Shown here piece after piece: positions 46,748 through 56,100 of a DNA stretch of 64,000 nucleotides; the stretch's first letter is position 1; each line of letters starts with the position of its first letter. The notes under the pieces are model-generated. The model worked only from the letters and a program-made list of their open reading frames with translations, was not told where the DNA came from and made no database searches. The position numbers and the translations under genes are program-made. Origin of the DNA: Mycobacterium lacus (GTDB lineage: Bacteria > Actinomycetota > Actinomycetes > Mycobacteriales > Mycobacteriaceae); the NCBI RefSeq assembly GCF_010731535.1, contig NZ_AP022581.1:3481952-3545951 (forward strand). Direction: 5' to 3'.

Positions 46748-46996
46748 ATGTCGTGTGTGATGGCGGCGCGGCGCACGCTGTTGGCGGCGGCGACGGATTT
46801 GGCCGGAATCGGCTTGGCGATCAGCGCGGCCACTTCGGCCTGGGCGGCCCCGACGACCGGAGTGCTGCCCGCGGCGACCGATGAACCGGAGCCATGTCCC
46901 TGGTTAGCGTCAGCCATCCCGTGTGTCGCGGGGCCGAACCCGGCAACGGAGTGGCATGCTTGCGATACCCGCGGTACCGCTTTTAGTGTCGGCGCT
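46748..46996 (+). pseudogene. PE N-terminal fragment, in frame with the following hydrolase gene
   Basis: From an ATG at 46748, with GGGAGGG ending 5 nt before it, the frame reads [20 protein letters not shown], then GLAISAATSAWAAPTTGVL. This is the first helix of a PE domain (compare [21 protein letters not shown]). After about 46 residues similarity ends in DEPEPCPWL, and about 37 codons of linker lead without a stop into the alpha/beta hydrolase at 46997. It is either a dead fragment or the head of a PE-hydrolase fusion. Confidence 0.6.
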
Positions 46997-47842
46997 ATGA
47001 TGACGCCTCGCCCACCGATCCACCTTGGCTCCGGAGAGCCGGTCCTGCTGCTGCACCCGTTCCTGCTGTCCCAGGCGGTGTGGGAGAACGTGGCCCGGCA
47101 ATTGGCCGACACCGGCCGGTACGAGGTGTTCGCGCCGACGATGGCCGGCCACAACGGCGGGCCGTCCGCGGGCACCTGGTTTCTGTCCTCCGCGGTGCTG
47201 GCCGACCACGTCGAACGCCAACTCGACGAGCTGGGCTGGAAAACCGCGCACATCGTCGGTAACTCGCTGGGCGGCTGGGTCGCATTCGAGCTCGAGCGGC
47301 GGGGGCGGGCACGCAGCGTCACCGGCATCGCCCCGGCGGGCGGCTGGCATCGATGGAGCCCGGCCAAGTTCGAGGTGATCGCCAAGTTCGTCCTGGGCAT
47401 TCCGCTCATGGCGCTGGCTTGGTTGTTCGGGCCGCGGGTGTTGCGCCTGCCGTTCAGCCGCCGGCTAGCCACCTACGCGATCAGCGCATCACCAGATGGG
47501 GTCAGCGACGCCGAACTGCTCGGCATCATCGACGACGTCGCCCACTGCCCCGCCTACTTCCAGCTGCTGGTCAAGGCGCTGCTGTTGCACGGCCTGCGGG
47601 AGCTCGCGCAGAACGCCGTGCCGGCGCATCTGGTGATCTGCGGCAGGGACCGAATAATCCCCGCACCCCGGTTCAGCCGGCATTTCACCACCCACTTGCC
47701 GGACGACCATCGCGTCACCGTGCTCGACGATGTGGGCCACGTTCCGATGTACGAGGCGCCGGAACGCATCACCGAGGTCATCACCAGTTTCATCGAAGAA
47801 TGCTGCCCGGCGCAGCGCGCCGTCGAACCACCGGCGAGTTAG
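46997..47842 (+). CDS. Alpha/beta hydrolase (Rv3337/Rv3338 region)
   Basis: 281 residues. Alpha/beta-hydrolase core: VLLLHPFLLSQAVWENVARQ at the N-terminus (oxyanion region HPF), nucleophile elbow VGNSLGGWVAFEL (Ser in GNSLGG), CGRDRIIPAP (acid) and DDVGHVPMYEAPERI (His). A lid-like helical insert spans about 110-200. In M. tuberculosis the corresponding region is split into Rv3337 and Rv3338; here it is one intact frame. Substrate unknown. No ribosome-binding site precedes 46997. A TTGCGA / TTTAGT pair 16 bp apart just upstream could be a promoter for a leaderless message. Alternatively translation begins at the PE ATG (46748). Confidence 0.8.
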   Translation: MMTPRPPIHLGSGEPVLLLHPFLLSQAVWENVARQLADTGRYEVFAPTMAGHNGGPSAGTWFLSSAVLADHVERQLDELGWKTAHIVGNSLGGWVAFELERRGRARSVTGIAPAGGWHRWSPAKFEVIAKFVLGIPLMALAWLFGPRVLRLPFSRRLATYAISASPDGVSDAELLGIIDDVAHCPAYFQLLVKALLLHGLRELAQNAVPAHLVICGRDRIIPAPRFSRHFTTHLPDDHRVTVLDDVGHVPMYEAPERITEVITSFIEECCPAQRAVEPPAS

Positions 47843-47850
47843 CTCACGCG

Positions 47851-47908
47851 CGAGCAGACGCAAAGGCCCCCGAAAATGTGCATTTTCGGGGGCCTTTGCG
47901 TCTGCTCG
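47851..47908. terminator. Palindrome, GAGCAGACGCA family, copy 5; probable bidirectional terminator
   Basis: Perfect 28-bp arms (CGAGCAGACGCAAAGGCCCC followed by CGAAAATG) with a 2-nt loop. Lies between the convergent hydrolase and icd1 genes, one base before the icd1 stop codon. A pronounced hairpin, but with no long T-run on either side. Confidence 0.75.
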
Positions 47909-47909
47909 G

Positions 47910-49136
47910 CTAGGTCAGCTCCCTTTCCAGGTTCTCGGCGATCGATTCGAGGAATTCCTCGCTGTTCTGCCACTCCTGCTCGGGACCGATGAGGATGGCG
48001 AGGTCCTTGGTCATTTTTCCGCTCTCGACGGTGGCGATGACGACGGACTCCAGCGTGTGGGCGAAGTCGATCACCTCCGGGGTGTTGTCCAGCTTGCCGC
48101 GGTGCGCCAGGCCGCGGGTCCACGCGAAGATCGAGGCGATCGGGTTCGTCGAGGTCGGTTTGCCGGCCTGGTACTGCCGGAAGTGCCGGGTGACCGTGCC
48201 GTGCGCGGCTTCGGCCTCGACCGTGCGCCCGTCGGCCGTCATCAGCACCGACGTCATCAACCCCAGCGAGCCGTAGCCCTGTGCGACGGTATCGGACTGG
48301 ACGTCGCCGTCGTAGTTCTTGCAGGCCCAGACGTAGCCGCCCTCCCACTTCAGGCACGCGGCGACCATGTCGTCGATCAGCCGATGCTCGTAGGTCAGCC
48401 CGGCGGCTTCGAACTCATCCTTGAACTCCTCTTCGTAGATGCGCTGGAACTCGTCTTTGAACATGCCGTCGTAGGCCTTGAGGATGGTGTTCTTGGTCGA
48501 CAGGTACACCGGCCATTTCGCGTTCAGGCCATAGGAGAACGACGCGCGCGCGAAATCCTGGATGGATTCCTTGAAGTTGTACATCCCCATCACGACACCG
48601 CCGTCCTCGGGGATGGACACCATCTCGTGCACGATCGGCTCGCTGCCGTCGGATGGAGTGAAAGTCAGTGTGACGGTGCCCGGTTGGTCGACCTTGAAGT
48701 TCGTCGCCCGGTACTGGTCACCAAAAGCGTGGCGGCCGATGACGATTGGCTTGGTCCAGCCCGGAACCAGCCGCGGCACATTGGAAATTACGATCGGCTC
48801 GCGGAAAATCGTGCCGCCCAGGATGTTTCGGATCGTGCCGTTGGGCGACAGCCACATCCTCTTCAGGTTGAATTCCTGGACGCGCGCTTCGTCCGGGGTG
48901 ATCGTCGCGCACTTCACGCCAACGCCGTGCCTCTTGATGGCATAGGCGGCGTCGATCGTTACCTGGTCGTCGGTGCGGTCGCGGTTCTCGATGCCCAGGT
49001 CGTAGTACTCCAGGTTGATGTCGAGGTAAGGAAGGATAAACATGTCCTTGATGAGCTTCCAGATGACGCGGGTCATCTCGTCACCGTCGAGCTCTACGAC
49101 CGGGCCCATGACTTTGATCTTGGGTTCATTGGACAT
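47910..49136 (-). CDS. icd1: NADP-dependent isocitrate dehydrogenase
   Basis: 408 residues, dimeric eukaryote-like IDH. Isocitrate and metal signatures: [14 protein letters not shown] near the start, [28 protein letters not shown], and the dehydrogenase pattern [32 protein letters not shown] binds NADP. Equivalent to Rv3339c. Makes 2-oxoglutarate and NADPH in the TCA cycle, upstream of the SDH complex encoded about 20 kb away. Confidence 0.95.
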   Translation of the reverse strand: MSNEPKIKVMGPVVELDGDEMTRVIWKLIKDMFILPYLDINLEYYDLGIENRDRTDDQVTIDAAYAIKRHGVGVKCATITPDEARVQEFNLKRMWLSPNGTIRNILGGTIFREPIVISNVPRLVPGWTKPIVIGRHAFGDQYRATNFKVDQPGTVTLTFTPSDGSEPIVHEMVSIPEDGGVVMGMYNFKESIQDFARASFSYGLNAKWPVYLSTKNTILKAYDGMFKDEFQRIYEEEFKDEFEAAGLTYEHRLIDDMVAACLKWEGGYVWACKNYDGDVQSDTVAQGYGSLGLMTSVLMTADGRTVEAEAAHGTVTRHFRQYQAGKPTSTNPIASIFAWTRGLAHRGKLDNTPEVIDFAHTLESVVIATVESGKMTKDLAILIGPEQEWQNSEEFLESIAENLERELT

Positions 49137-49244
49137 CTGCGCGGCAGTCCCTCCAGGTCCTTCGTTGCTCGTGAGGCCAGAGTACTAGGAGCCTTCAGCG
49201 GGCAAATTGGCATCGACTGGCCACCATGCGATAGGCTGCAGGTC

Positions 49245-49368
49245 GGTCATGAGCGCCAGCGTTCAAGCCCCGGCTTGCTGGCCGGCAACCCTCCAACCGC
49301 GGTGGGGTGCCCCGGGTGATGACCAGGTTGAGTAGCCGCAGCCGGCTACGCGGCAAGCGCGGGTCCGC
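49245..49368 (+). promoter_or_regulatory. SAM-IV riboswitch
   Basis: The leader of metC reads GGTCATGAGCGCCAGCG, then AAGCCCCGGCTTGCTGGC and CGGCAACCCTCCAACCGCG, then GGTGGGGTGCCCCGGGTGAT and GACCAGGTTGAGTAGCC. GGTCAT pairs with ATGACC to close the core helix. The CCGGCAACCCTCC/GGTGGGGTGCC core is shared by SAM-I and SAM-IV, and the actinobacterial, pseudoknotted arrangement with downstream AGTAGCCGC..GCGGCAAGCGCGGGTCC marks SAM-IV. It should shut off metC-metA when S-adenosylmethionine is abundant. SAM-IV elements upstream of Rv3340-type genes are known. Confidence 0.85.
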
Positions 49369-49534
49369 CATGACGGGCCCCCTGAGCTGACAGGGATACC
49401 GTGATGCGCACTTCATCACCCAGATCGGGCTGGCGCTCATTTGTTGTCGCTGGTGTCGCTGCTAGCCGATGGCCGCCCGTTGACGTCGTCAGACGTCATC
49501 CATTTCGAGCCCATATTCGAGCAGAAAGCACCTC

Positions 49535-50917
49535 ATGAGCGCCGATAGCAGCACCGACAGCGATCCGACCGCGCATTGGTCGTTCGAAACCAAACAAATC
49601 CACGCCGGCCAGCGACCGGACCCGACCACGAACGCGCGTGCCCTGCCGATCTATGCGACCACGTCGTACACCTTCGACGACACCGCGCACGCCGCCGCCC
49701 TGTTCGGGCTCGAGGTTCCGGGCAACATCTACACCCGGATCGGCAACCCGACGACCGACGTCGTCGAACAGCGCATCGCGGCGCTCGAGGGTGGCGTGGC
49801 CGCGCTGTTCCTGTCGTCCGGGCAAGCCGCGGAGACGTTCGCAATCCTGAACCTGGCCGGTGCGGGCGACCATATCGTGTCCAGCCCGCGCCTGTACGGC
49901 GGTACCTATAACCTGTTCCACTATTCGCTGGCCAAGATCGGCATCGACGTCAGCTTCATCGACGATCCCGACGATTTGGACTGCTGGCAGGCGGCGGTGC
50001 GGCCCAACACGAAGGCGTTCTACGGCGAGACCATCTCCAATCCGCAGATCGACCTGCTGGACACCCCCGGCGTCGCCGAGGTCGCCCACCGCAACGGGAT
50101 ACCGCTGATCGTCGACAACACCATCGCGACGCCCTACCTGATACAGCCGATCGCACAGGGCGCCGACATCGTGGTGCACTCGGCCACCAAATATCTGGGC
50201 GGGCACGGCGCCGCGATCGCGGGTGTGATCGTCGACGGCGGCACCTTCGACTGGACACAGGGCCGCTTCCCCGGATTCACCACGCCCGATCCCAGCTACC
50301 ACGGTGTGGTGTTTGCCGAGCTCGGACCTCCGGCTTTTGCCCTCAAGGCGCGCGTGCAACTGCTGCGTGATTATGGGTCGGCGGCTTCGCCATTCAACGC
50401 CTTCCTGGTGGCCCAGGGTCTGGAGACGCTGAGTTTGCGGGTGGAGAGGCATGTGGCCAACGCGCAGCGCGTCGCCGAGTTCTTGGCGGCCCGTGACGAC
50501 GTGTTGTCGGTCAACTATGCGGGCCTGCCCAGTTCGCCGTGGCACAAACGGGCAAAGAAGTTGGCGCCCAAGGGAACCGGGGCCGTCCTGGCTTTCGAGC
50601 TGGCCGGCGGCGTGGAGGCTGGGAAGGCGTTCGTGAACGCGCTGAAGCTGCACAGTCACGTCGCCAACATCGGTGACGTGCGCTCGCTGGTGATCCACCC
50701 GGCGTCGACGACCCACGCCCAGCTGAGCCCCGCGGAGCAGCTGTCCACCGGTGTCAGCCCGGGCCTGGTGCGGCTGGCCGTCGGCCTCGAGGGCATCGAC
50801 GACATCCTGGCCGACCTGGAGCTCGGTTTCGCCGCGGCCCGGGCATACAGCGCCTCCGCACGCCCTGCCGGCGGCGACCCACGGGCCGCGGCGGCGGGGG
50901 GGCGGGTTCTGACATGA
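49535..50917 (+). CDS. metC: O-acetylhomoserine sulfhydrylase
   Basis: 460 residues, PLP enzyme of the Cys/Met metabolism family. It joins O-acetylhomoserine and sulfide into homocysteine. Motifs: [35 protein letters not shown] binds PLP phosphate, [13 protein letters not shown] (Asp), and [12 protein letters not shown] with the Schiff-base Lys. Equivalent to Rv3340 (metC, also called metY). Under the SAM-IV riboswitch. Overlaps metA by ATGA. Confidence 0.94.
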   Translation: MSADSSTDSDPTAHWSFETKQIHAGQRPDPTTNARALPIYATTSYTFDDTAHAAALFGLEVPGNIYTRIGNPTTDVVEQRIAALEGGVAALFLSSGQAAETFAILNLAGAGDHIVSSPRLYGGTYNLFHYSLAKIGIDVSFIDDPDDLDCWQAAVRPNTKAFYGETISNPQIDLLDTPGVAEVAHRNGIPLIVDNTIATPYLIQPIAQGADIVVHSATKYLGGHGAAIAGVIVDGGTFDWTQGRFPGFTTPDPSYHGVVFAELGPPAFALKARVQLLRDYGSAASPFNAFLVAQGLETLSLRVERHVANAQRVAEFLAARDDVLSVNYAGLPSSPWHKRAKKLAPKGTGAVLAFELAGGVEAGKAFVNALKLHSHVANIGDVRSLVIHPASTTHAQLSPAEQLSTGVSPGLVRLAVGLEGIDDILADLELGFAAARAYSASARPAGGDPRAAAAGGRVLT

Positions 50918-52047
50918 CGATCTCCGAGGTTCCCACCGAGCGGCTGCCCGCCGAAGGCGAGATCGGCATCATCGACATCGGCTCGCTGACGCTGGAAAGC
51001 GGCGCGGTGATCGACGACGTGTGTATCGCCGTGCAGCGCTGGGGCGAGTTGTCGCCCGCGCGCGACAACGTGGTGGTGGTGTTGCATGCGCTCACCGGCG
51101 ACTCGCACATCACCGGACCCGCCGGACCGGGGCACCCCACACCCGGCTGGTGGGACGGCGTGGCCGGGCCGGGCGCGCCGATCGACACCGACCGCTGGTG
51201 CGCGGTGGCCACCAACGTGCTGGGCGGTTGCCGTGGGTCCACCGGACCCAGCTCGCTCGCCCGCGACGGAAAGCCCTGGGGCTCAAGGTTTCCGCTGATA
51301 TCGGTGCGCGACCAAGTGGAGGCGGATATCGCCGCCCTGGCCGCCCTGGGCATCACCGACGTCGCCGCCGTCGTCGGCGGATCCATGGGCGGCGCCCGGG
51401 CGCTGGAATGGGTGATCGGTCACCCGGACCGAGTGCGGGCCGGATTGCTGCTTGCGGTCGGCGCACGTGCCACCGCCGACCAAATCGGCACCCAGACAAC
51501 CCAGATCGCGGCGATCAAGTCCGACCCGAACTGGCAGAACGGCGACTATTACGAGACAGGGCGGGCGCCGGACAACGGCTTGACGACGGCGCGCCGGTTC
51601 GCGCACCTGACCTACCGCGGCGAGCTCGAGCTCGACACCCGGTTTGCCAACGACAGACAGGGTAACGAGGATCCGGCGAATGGCGGCCGCTACGCGGTGC
51701 AGAGCTATCTGGAACACCAGGGCGAAAAGCTGTTGTCGCGGTTTGACGCCGGCAGCTACGTGATTTTGACCGAGGCGTTGAACAGCCACGACGTCGGCCG
51801 CGGCCGCGGCGGGGTCAGCGCGGCGCTGCGCGGGTGCCCGGTACCGGTGGTGGTCGGTGGCATCACCTCCGACCGGCTCTACCCGCTGCGCTTGCAAGAG
51901 GAGTTGGCCGAGCTGTTGCCCGGTTGCAGCGGGCTGCGGGTCGTCGAATCCATCTACGGCCACGACGGCTTCCTGGTGGAATCCAAGGCGGTCGGCGACT
52001 TGATTCGGGCGACCCTCGAGTTGGCGGATAGCGACGGCGCGCGGTGA
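50914..52047 (+). CDS. metA: Homoserine O-acetyltransferase
   Basis: 377 residues, alpha/beta-hydrolase fold MetX type. Acetyl-CoA plus homoserine gives O-acetylhomoserine, the MetC substrate. [11 protein letters not shown] near the start, nucleophile elbow [14 protein letters not shown], and the His of the triad in [20 protein letters not shown] is characteristic. Equivalent to Rv3341 (metA/metX). Coupled to both neighbours by 4-nt overlaps. Confidence 0.94.
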   Translation: MTISEVPTERLPAEGEIGIIDIGSLTLESGAVIDDVCIAVQRWGELSPARDNVVVVLHALTGDSHITGPAGPGHPTPGWWDGVAGPGAPIDTDRWCAVATNVLGGCRGSTGPSSLARDGKPWGSRFPLISVRDQVEADIAALAALGITDVAAVVGGSMGGARALEWVIGHPDRVRAGLLLAVGARATADQIGTQTTQIAAIKSDPNWQNGDYYETGRAPDNGLTTARRFAHLTYRGELELDTRFANDRQGNEDPANGGRYAVQSYLEHQGEKLLSRFDAGSYVILTEALNSHDVGRGRGGVSAALRGCPVPVVVGGITSDRLYPLRLQEELAELLPGCSGLRVVESIYGHDGFLVESKAVGDLIRATLELADSDGAR

Positions 52048-52775
52048 CCCGCTCGAGGCGTGACCGCTCCCTGTCCTTCGGCTCGGCGGCCGCCGCCTAC
52101 GAGCGGGGCCGCCCGTCGTATCCGCCGGAGGCAATCGACTGGCTGTTGCCGCAAACGGCGCGCAACGTACTCGACCTGGGCGCGGGCACCGGCAAGCTGA
52201 CCACCCGGCTGGTCGAACGCGGCCTGGACGTGGTGGCCGTCGACCCCATCCCCGAGATGCTGGAAGTGCTGCGCACCTCGCTGCCGGAAACCCCCGCGCT
52301 GCTGGGCACCGCCGAAGAGATTCCGTTGGAGGACAACAGCGTTGACGCGGTGCTGGTCGCCCAGGCGTGGCACTGGGTGGATCCCGCGCGAGCGATTCCC
52401 GAGGTGGCCCGCGTGCTGCGGCCGGGCGGGAGGCTGGGCCTGGTGTGGAACACGCGCGACGAACGGCTCGGCTGGGTGCGCGAGTTGGGTCAGATCATCG
52501 GCCGCGACGGCGATCCGGTCCGCGACAAGGTGACGCTGCCCGAGCCGTTCACCGAGATGGCGCGCCATCAGGTCGAGTGGACGAATTACCTGACACCGCA
52601 AGCCCTCATCGACCTGGTGGCCTCGCGTACGTATTGCATCACGTCGCCGGACGAGGTTCGCACCAAGACGCTCGACCGGGTGCGCGAGTTGCTGGCCACC
52701 CATCCCGCGCTGGCGAACGCCAACGGCCTTGCGCTGCCGTACGTTACGGTGTGCGTGCGGGCGACATTGTCTTGA
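52044..52775 (+). CDS. Class I SAM-dependent methyltransferase (Rv3342-like)
   Basis: 243 residues. AdoMet motif I is [15 protein letters not shown]; further motifs are [31 protein letters not shown] and [17 protein letters not shown]. Similar to yeast Tmt1/UbiE-like small-molecule methyltransferases. Substrate unknown. Starts with GTG in a GTGA overlap with metA, so it is cotranscribed with methionine synthesis under the riboswitch, although it is a SAM consumer. Equivalent to Rv3342c-type gene at this place. Confidence 0.88.
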   Translation: MTRSRRDRSLSFGSAAAAYERGRPSYPPEAIDWLLPQTARNVLDLGAGTGKLTTRLVERGLDVVAVDPIPEMLEVLRTSLPETPALLGTAEEIPLEDNSVDAVLVAQAWHWVDPARAIPEVARVLRPGGRLGLVWNTRDERLGWVRELGQIIGRDGDPVRDKVTLPEPFTEMARHQVEWTNYLTPQALIDLVASRTYCITSPDEVRTKTLDRVRELLATHPALANANGLALPYVTVCVRATLS

Positions 52776-52834
52776 TCGGAGTTCGCCGGGTGGCGGGTCG
52801 GCGGCGTTGAGGTATCCCACCGGCGTGGAATGGC

Positions 52835-52875
52835 CGGGGACGGTACTCACGTGAGTCACGTGAGTACCGTCCCCG
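52835..52875. terminator. Perfect 41-nt palindrome
   Basis: Arms of 20 bp around a single base: CGGGGACGGTACTCACGTGA, then G, then its exact complement. It lies 60 bp after the methyltransferase stop in the 367-bp convergent gap. It contains two CACGTG hexamers. Not related to the GAGCAGACGCA palindromes. No T-run follows, so as a terminator it would be of the hairpin-only mycobacterial type. The rest of the gap (52876-53142) shows nothing that I recognise. Confidence 0.7.
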
Positions 52876-53142
52876 ACATTAGGATTAGGCGATCCACGAA
52901 TGCGATATCGCCGGCGCCATCGCGGTCAAGAATCGCCCGATGGTCGGTCGCGCGGCACCTCTGCCATCCGGGGCGTTCACCTATGCCTCGGGCGGCCAAG
53001 CCCGCGCGCGGCTGCATCCCTGGGCGCCGCAGCCGGCGTTATCGTGGGCTTGGCTCTAGGGTCGAGTCCGGGTTCGTGCCCGCGACCTATCGCCGCGCGC
53101 CCTGCGTGGTCACCGACGCGCCGGGCTAACGCCTGAAACCGG

Positions 53143-56100
53143 CTACGGACCTATGCCCGTGAAAAGCAGGCCCGACAGCTGCTGGCCGATATTGTTGAGG
53201 CCCGAGACGACGGCCGGCACCATCAGGCCAAGTGTTCCCACGTTGTACACACCCGAGATGCCGGCGCCGCGGTTCAGTACGCCTGATAGCTGCGTGCCGA
53301 AGTTGAAGTAGCCCGAGGCCGACCCGAGCAGCGGATCCGACATCGCGTTGAGCAAGCCCGACATGGCCGAGCCGGAGTTCCAGAAGCCCGAACCGCCACC
53401 GCCGCCGGCGTTGAAGAAGCCCGACGACGGCAGGGTGGTCGAGTTGCCAAAGCCCGGGGTCCCCCCGAACCCGAAGATCGGGATGTTGATCGGGCCGATG
53501 GTGGTGGCCGCGTGCAGTTCCAGCGGGATCCGGTCGATGACGATGGGCGGGATGTCGAAGGCCGGGGTGCCGCCGGACAACCCGAGGCCTAGCGGCAGTT
53601 GGGGGATGAGCGTGCCGCCCGGGATGGTGAAGCCCGGAACGGTGAGCGACAACGGCAGGCCGATGTCGATGGGGTCGATCGGGATGGTGAATCCCGGAAT
53701 GGTCGCCGTCGCGGGGGCGATGTTGATGGGCGCCAGGTTGTAGCCCTGCTGGGTGGAGACCGCTCCCGGGCCGGTGGCCTCGCTGAGCCGAATCCCGGCT
53801 GGAAGGAAGCTGGCCTTGAGCCAAACCTCTGACCCCCCTCCGGAGGTACTTTGGCTGGCCCCTACCCCAACATTGAGCGTTATGGCCGGGGTGGTGATGG
53901 TGATGGGGTCGACGGTGATCGTGCCGACGTTGACGGCGGGGTCGAGGCTCAGGTGGATTGAGGGGATGGGGACGTCCGGGATGTTGACTGGACCGATGTC
54001 GCCGATTGCGGTGAAGCCCAACGGAATTGAGGGGATATGGATGGGCGGTAGCACGGTGATGGGGCCCACCCCGCCGGTGACGTCGGCGCCCACGGCGGGG
54101 AATTGGGGAATGGTGTATCCCAGGGCGAAGCCGGCCAGGCCTTGGTAGTTGCCCCGCCACAAGAGGCCGTTGCTGTAGTTGCCGGTCATGAAGGCGCCGG
54201 TGTCGACGTTGCCCGCGTTGAACACCCCGGTGTTGGCCACACCGGTGTTGAACCAGCCGGTGTTGGTGTCGCCCGGGTTGAAGCCGCCGGTGTTGGTGTC
54301 GCCCGCGTTGAAACTGCCCGTGTTGTACCAACCGGTGTTGGCCACACCGGTGTTGAAATTGCCGGCATTGAACAACCCGGTGCTGGCCACCCCGGAGTTC
54401 CCGATGCCGGTGTTGTAGCTACCCGAGTTGAACAAACCGAAGTTCCCGGTCCCGGTGTTGAAGAACCCCACGTTGCCGGTGCCCGAGTTGAACAACCCGA
54501 TATTGCCGACACCGGAGTTCAGGGCGCCGATACCGGTCAGGTCGTCGCCGGTCAGCCCGATCCCGATGTTGTTGCGGCCGGTATTGGCAAACCCGATGTT
54601 GCCCACGCCGGCGTTCCCCAACCCGTAGTTGCCGCCGCCGGCATTGCCGAACCCCACATTGCCCCAACCCGAGTTGCCCAACCCGAGGTTGCCGTCGCCG
54701 ATATTGCCGAACCCGAGGTTGCCGCCGCCCAGGTTGCCCAACCCCAGGTTGGACCCACCGACGTTGGCCGCACCCAGGTTGAAGTCCCCCACGTTGCCGA
54801 ACCCGAGGTTGAACCTGCCCACATCGGCCACCCCCAGGTTGACGATGCTGCTGCCCTGGTTCAGCACGGTCCCCGCCGCCAACAAGCCCGACAACTGCTG
54901 GCCGACGTTGCCGAGGCCCGAGACCACCGCCGGCGACCCCAACGGCAGCACGCTGGTGTTGTAGAACCCCGAGATGCCCGAGCCCACATTCAGCACACCC
55001 GAGTGCAACGAGCCAACGTTGAAGTAGCCCGAACCCGCCCCCACCAACGCGCTCGACGCCTGGTTCCACCAACCCGACACCCCCGACCCGAAGTTCCCCC
55101 AACCCGACACCCCACCCGCACCGGCGTTGAAGAAGCCCGACGACGGGACGGTGGTCGTGTTCCCAAAGCCCGGCGTCGGCGGAATGTTGACGAGCGGGAT
55201 CTGGATAGGACCAACAAACATGGTGCCGTCGAAGGTCGCCGGAACCGTGTTGATCGTGAAGCCGTTGGGCAGCAGGGTGAAGGCGTCGAGGCCGCCGGAA
55301 AGGTTGGTGACCCCCGCCGAAGCTTGCGGAAATGTGACCCCACCCGGGAAGAAGGTGAACGGGTCGTTGCCGCCGGCCAAGCTCAGAGTTACCGGGGTTT
55401 GGGCGGGAATGGTGAAGCCATCCGGGAAGACGGTCACGGTGGAGGTAGCGAAGGTAACGGACACCGGAATTGGATTGCCAGCGGTGGGACCGGAAACCAC
55501 TGGGCTAACGAGTTTGATGTTCTTGAGGAAGCTGCCGTCGGCCATGAGGAACTGCTTAACCTCGATGAACGGGTTGCCGAGGCTGAACGAATTGAGAGCG
55601 AGGTGTATCGAGCCGGCGAGGGGGGCAAGGGCGTTGATAGCCGAAATGGCGTTTTGCCCTAGACCAACGGATCCCACCACCTGGATGGGGATTGTGGGAA
55701 CGGTGATGGGTGGGATGGTGAAGGGGCCCAGGGCGACGTTTGCATTGGTGATCGTGAAGTGGAGCGCGGGAACCGGGACGGGCGCGACGTGGAGTGGGCC
55801 GATGCCGCCGGTTGCGTGAGCGGTGATGGGGAATTGCGAAATCGTGGGCCCAAGGTATAGGCCGAACAGGCCCTCGTGGGTGCCCCGCCACAGCAGGCCG
55901 TTGCTGAAGTCGCCCGACATGAACGCGCCCGTGTCGACGTTGCCGGCGTTGGCGACGCCGGTATTGGAGTTGCCGGTGTTAAACCAGCCGGTGTTGACGT
56001 TGCCGGGGTTGAAAGCACCGGTATTGGTGTCACCGGCGTTGAAGCTGCCCGTGTTATAACTACCGGCATTGGCCAGACCGGTGTTGAAATAACCAGCGTT

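Noticed and set aside
52830..53129. Short plus-strand frames between the methyltransferase and the PPE gene
   Set aside because: No recognisable family and no ribosome-binding site; probably non-coding.
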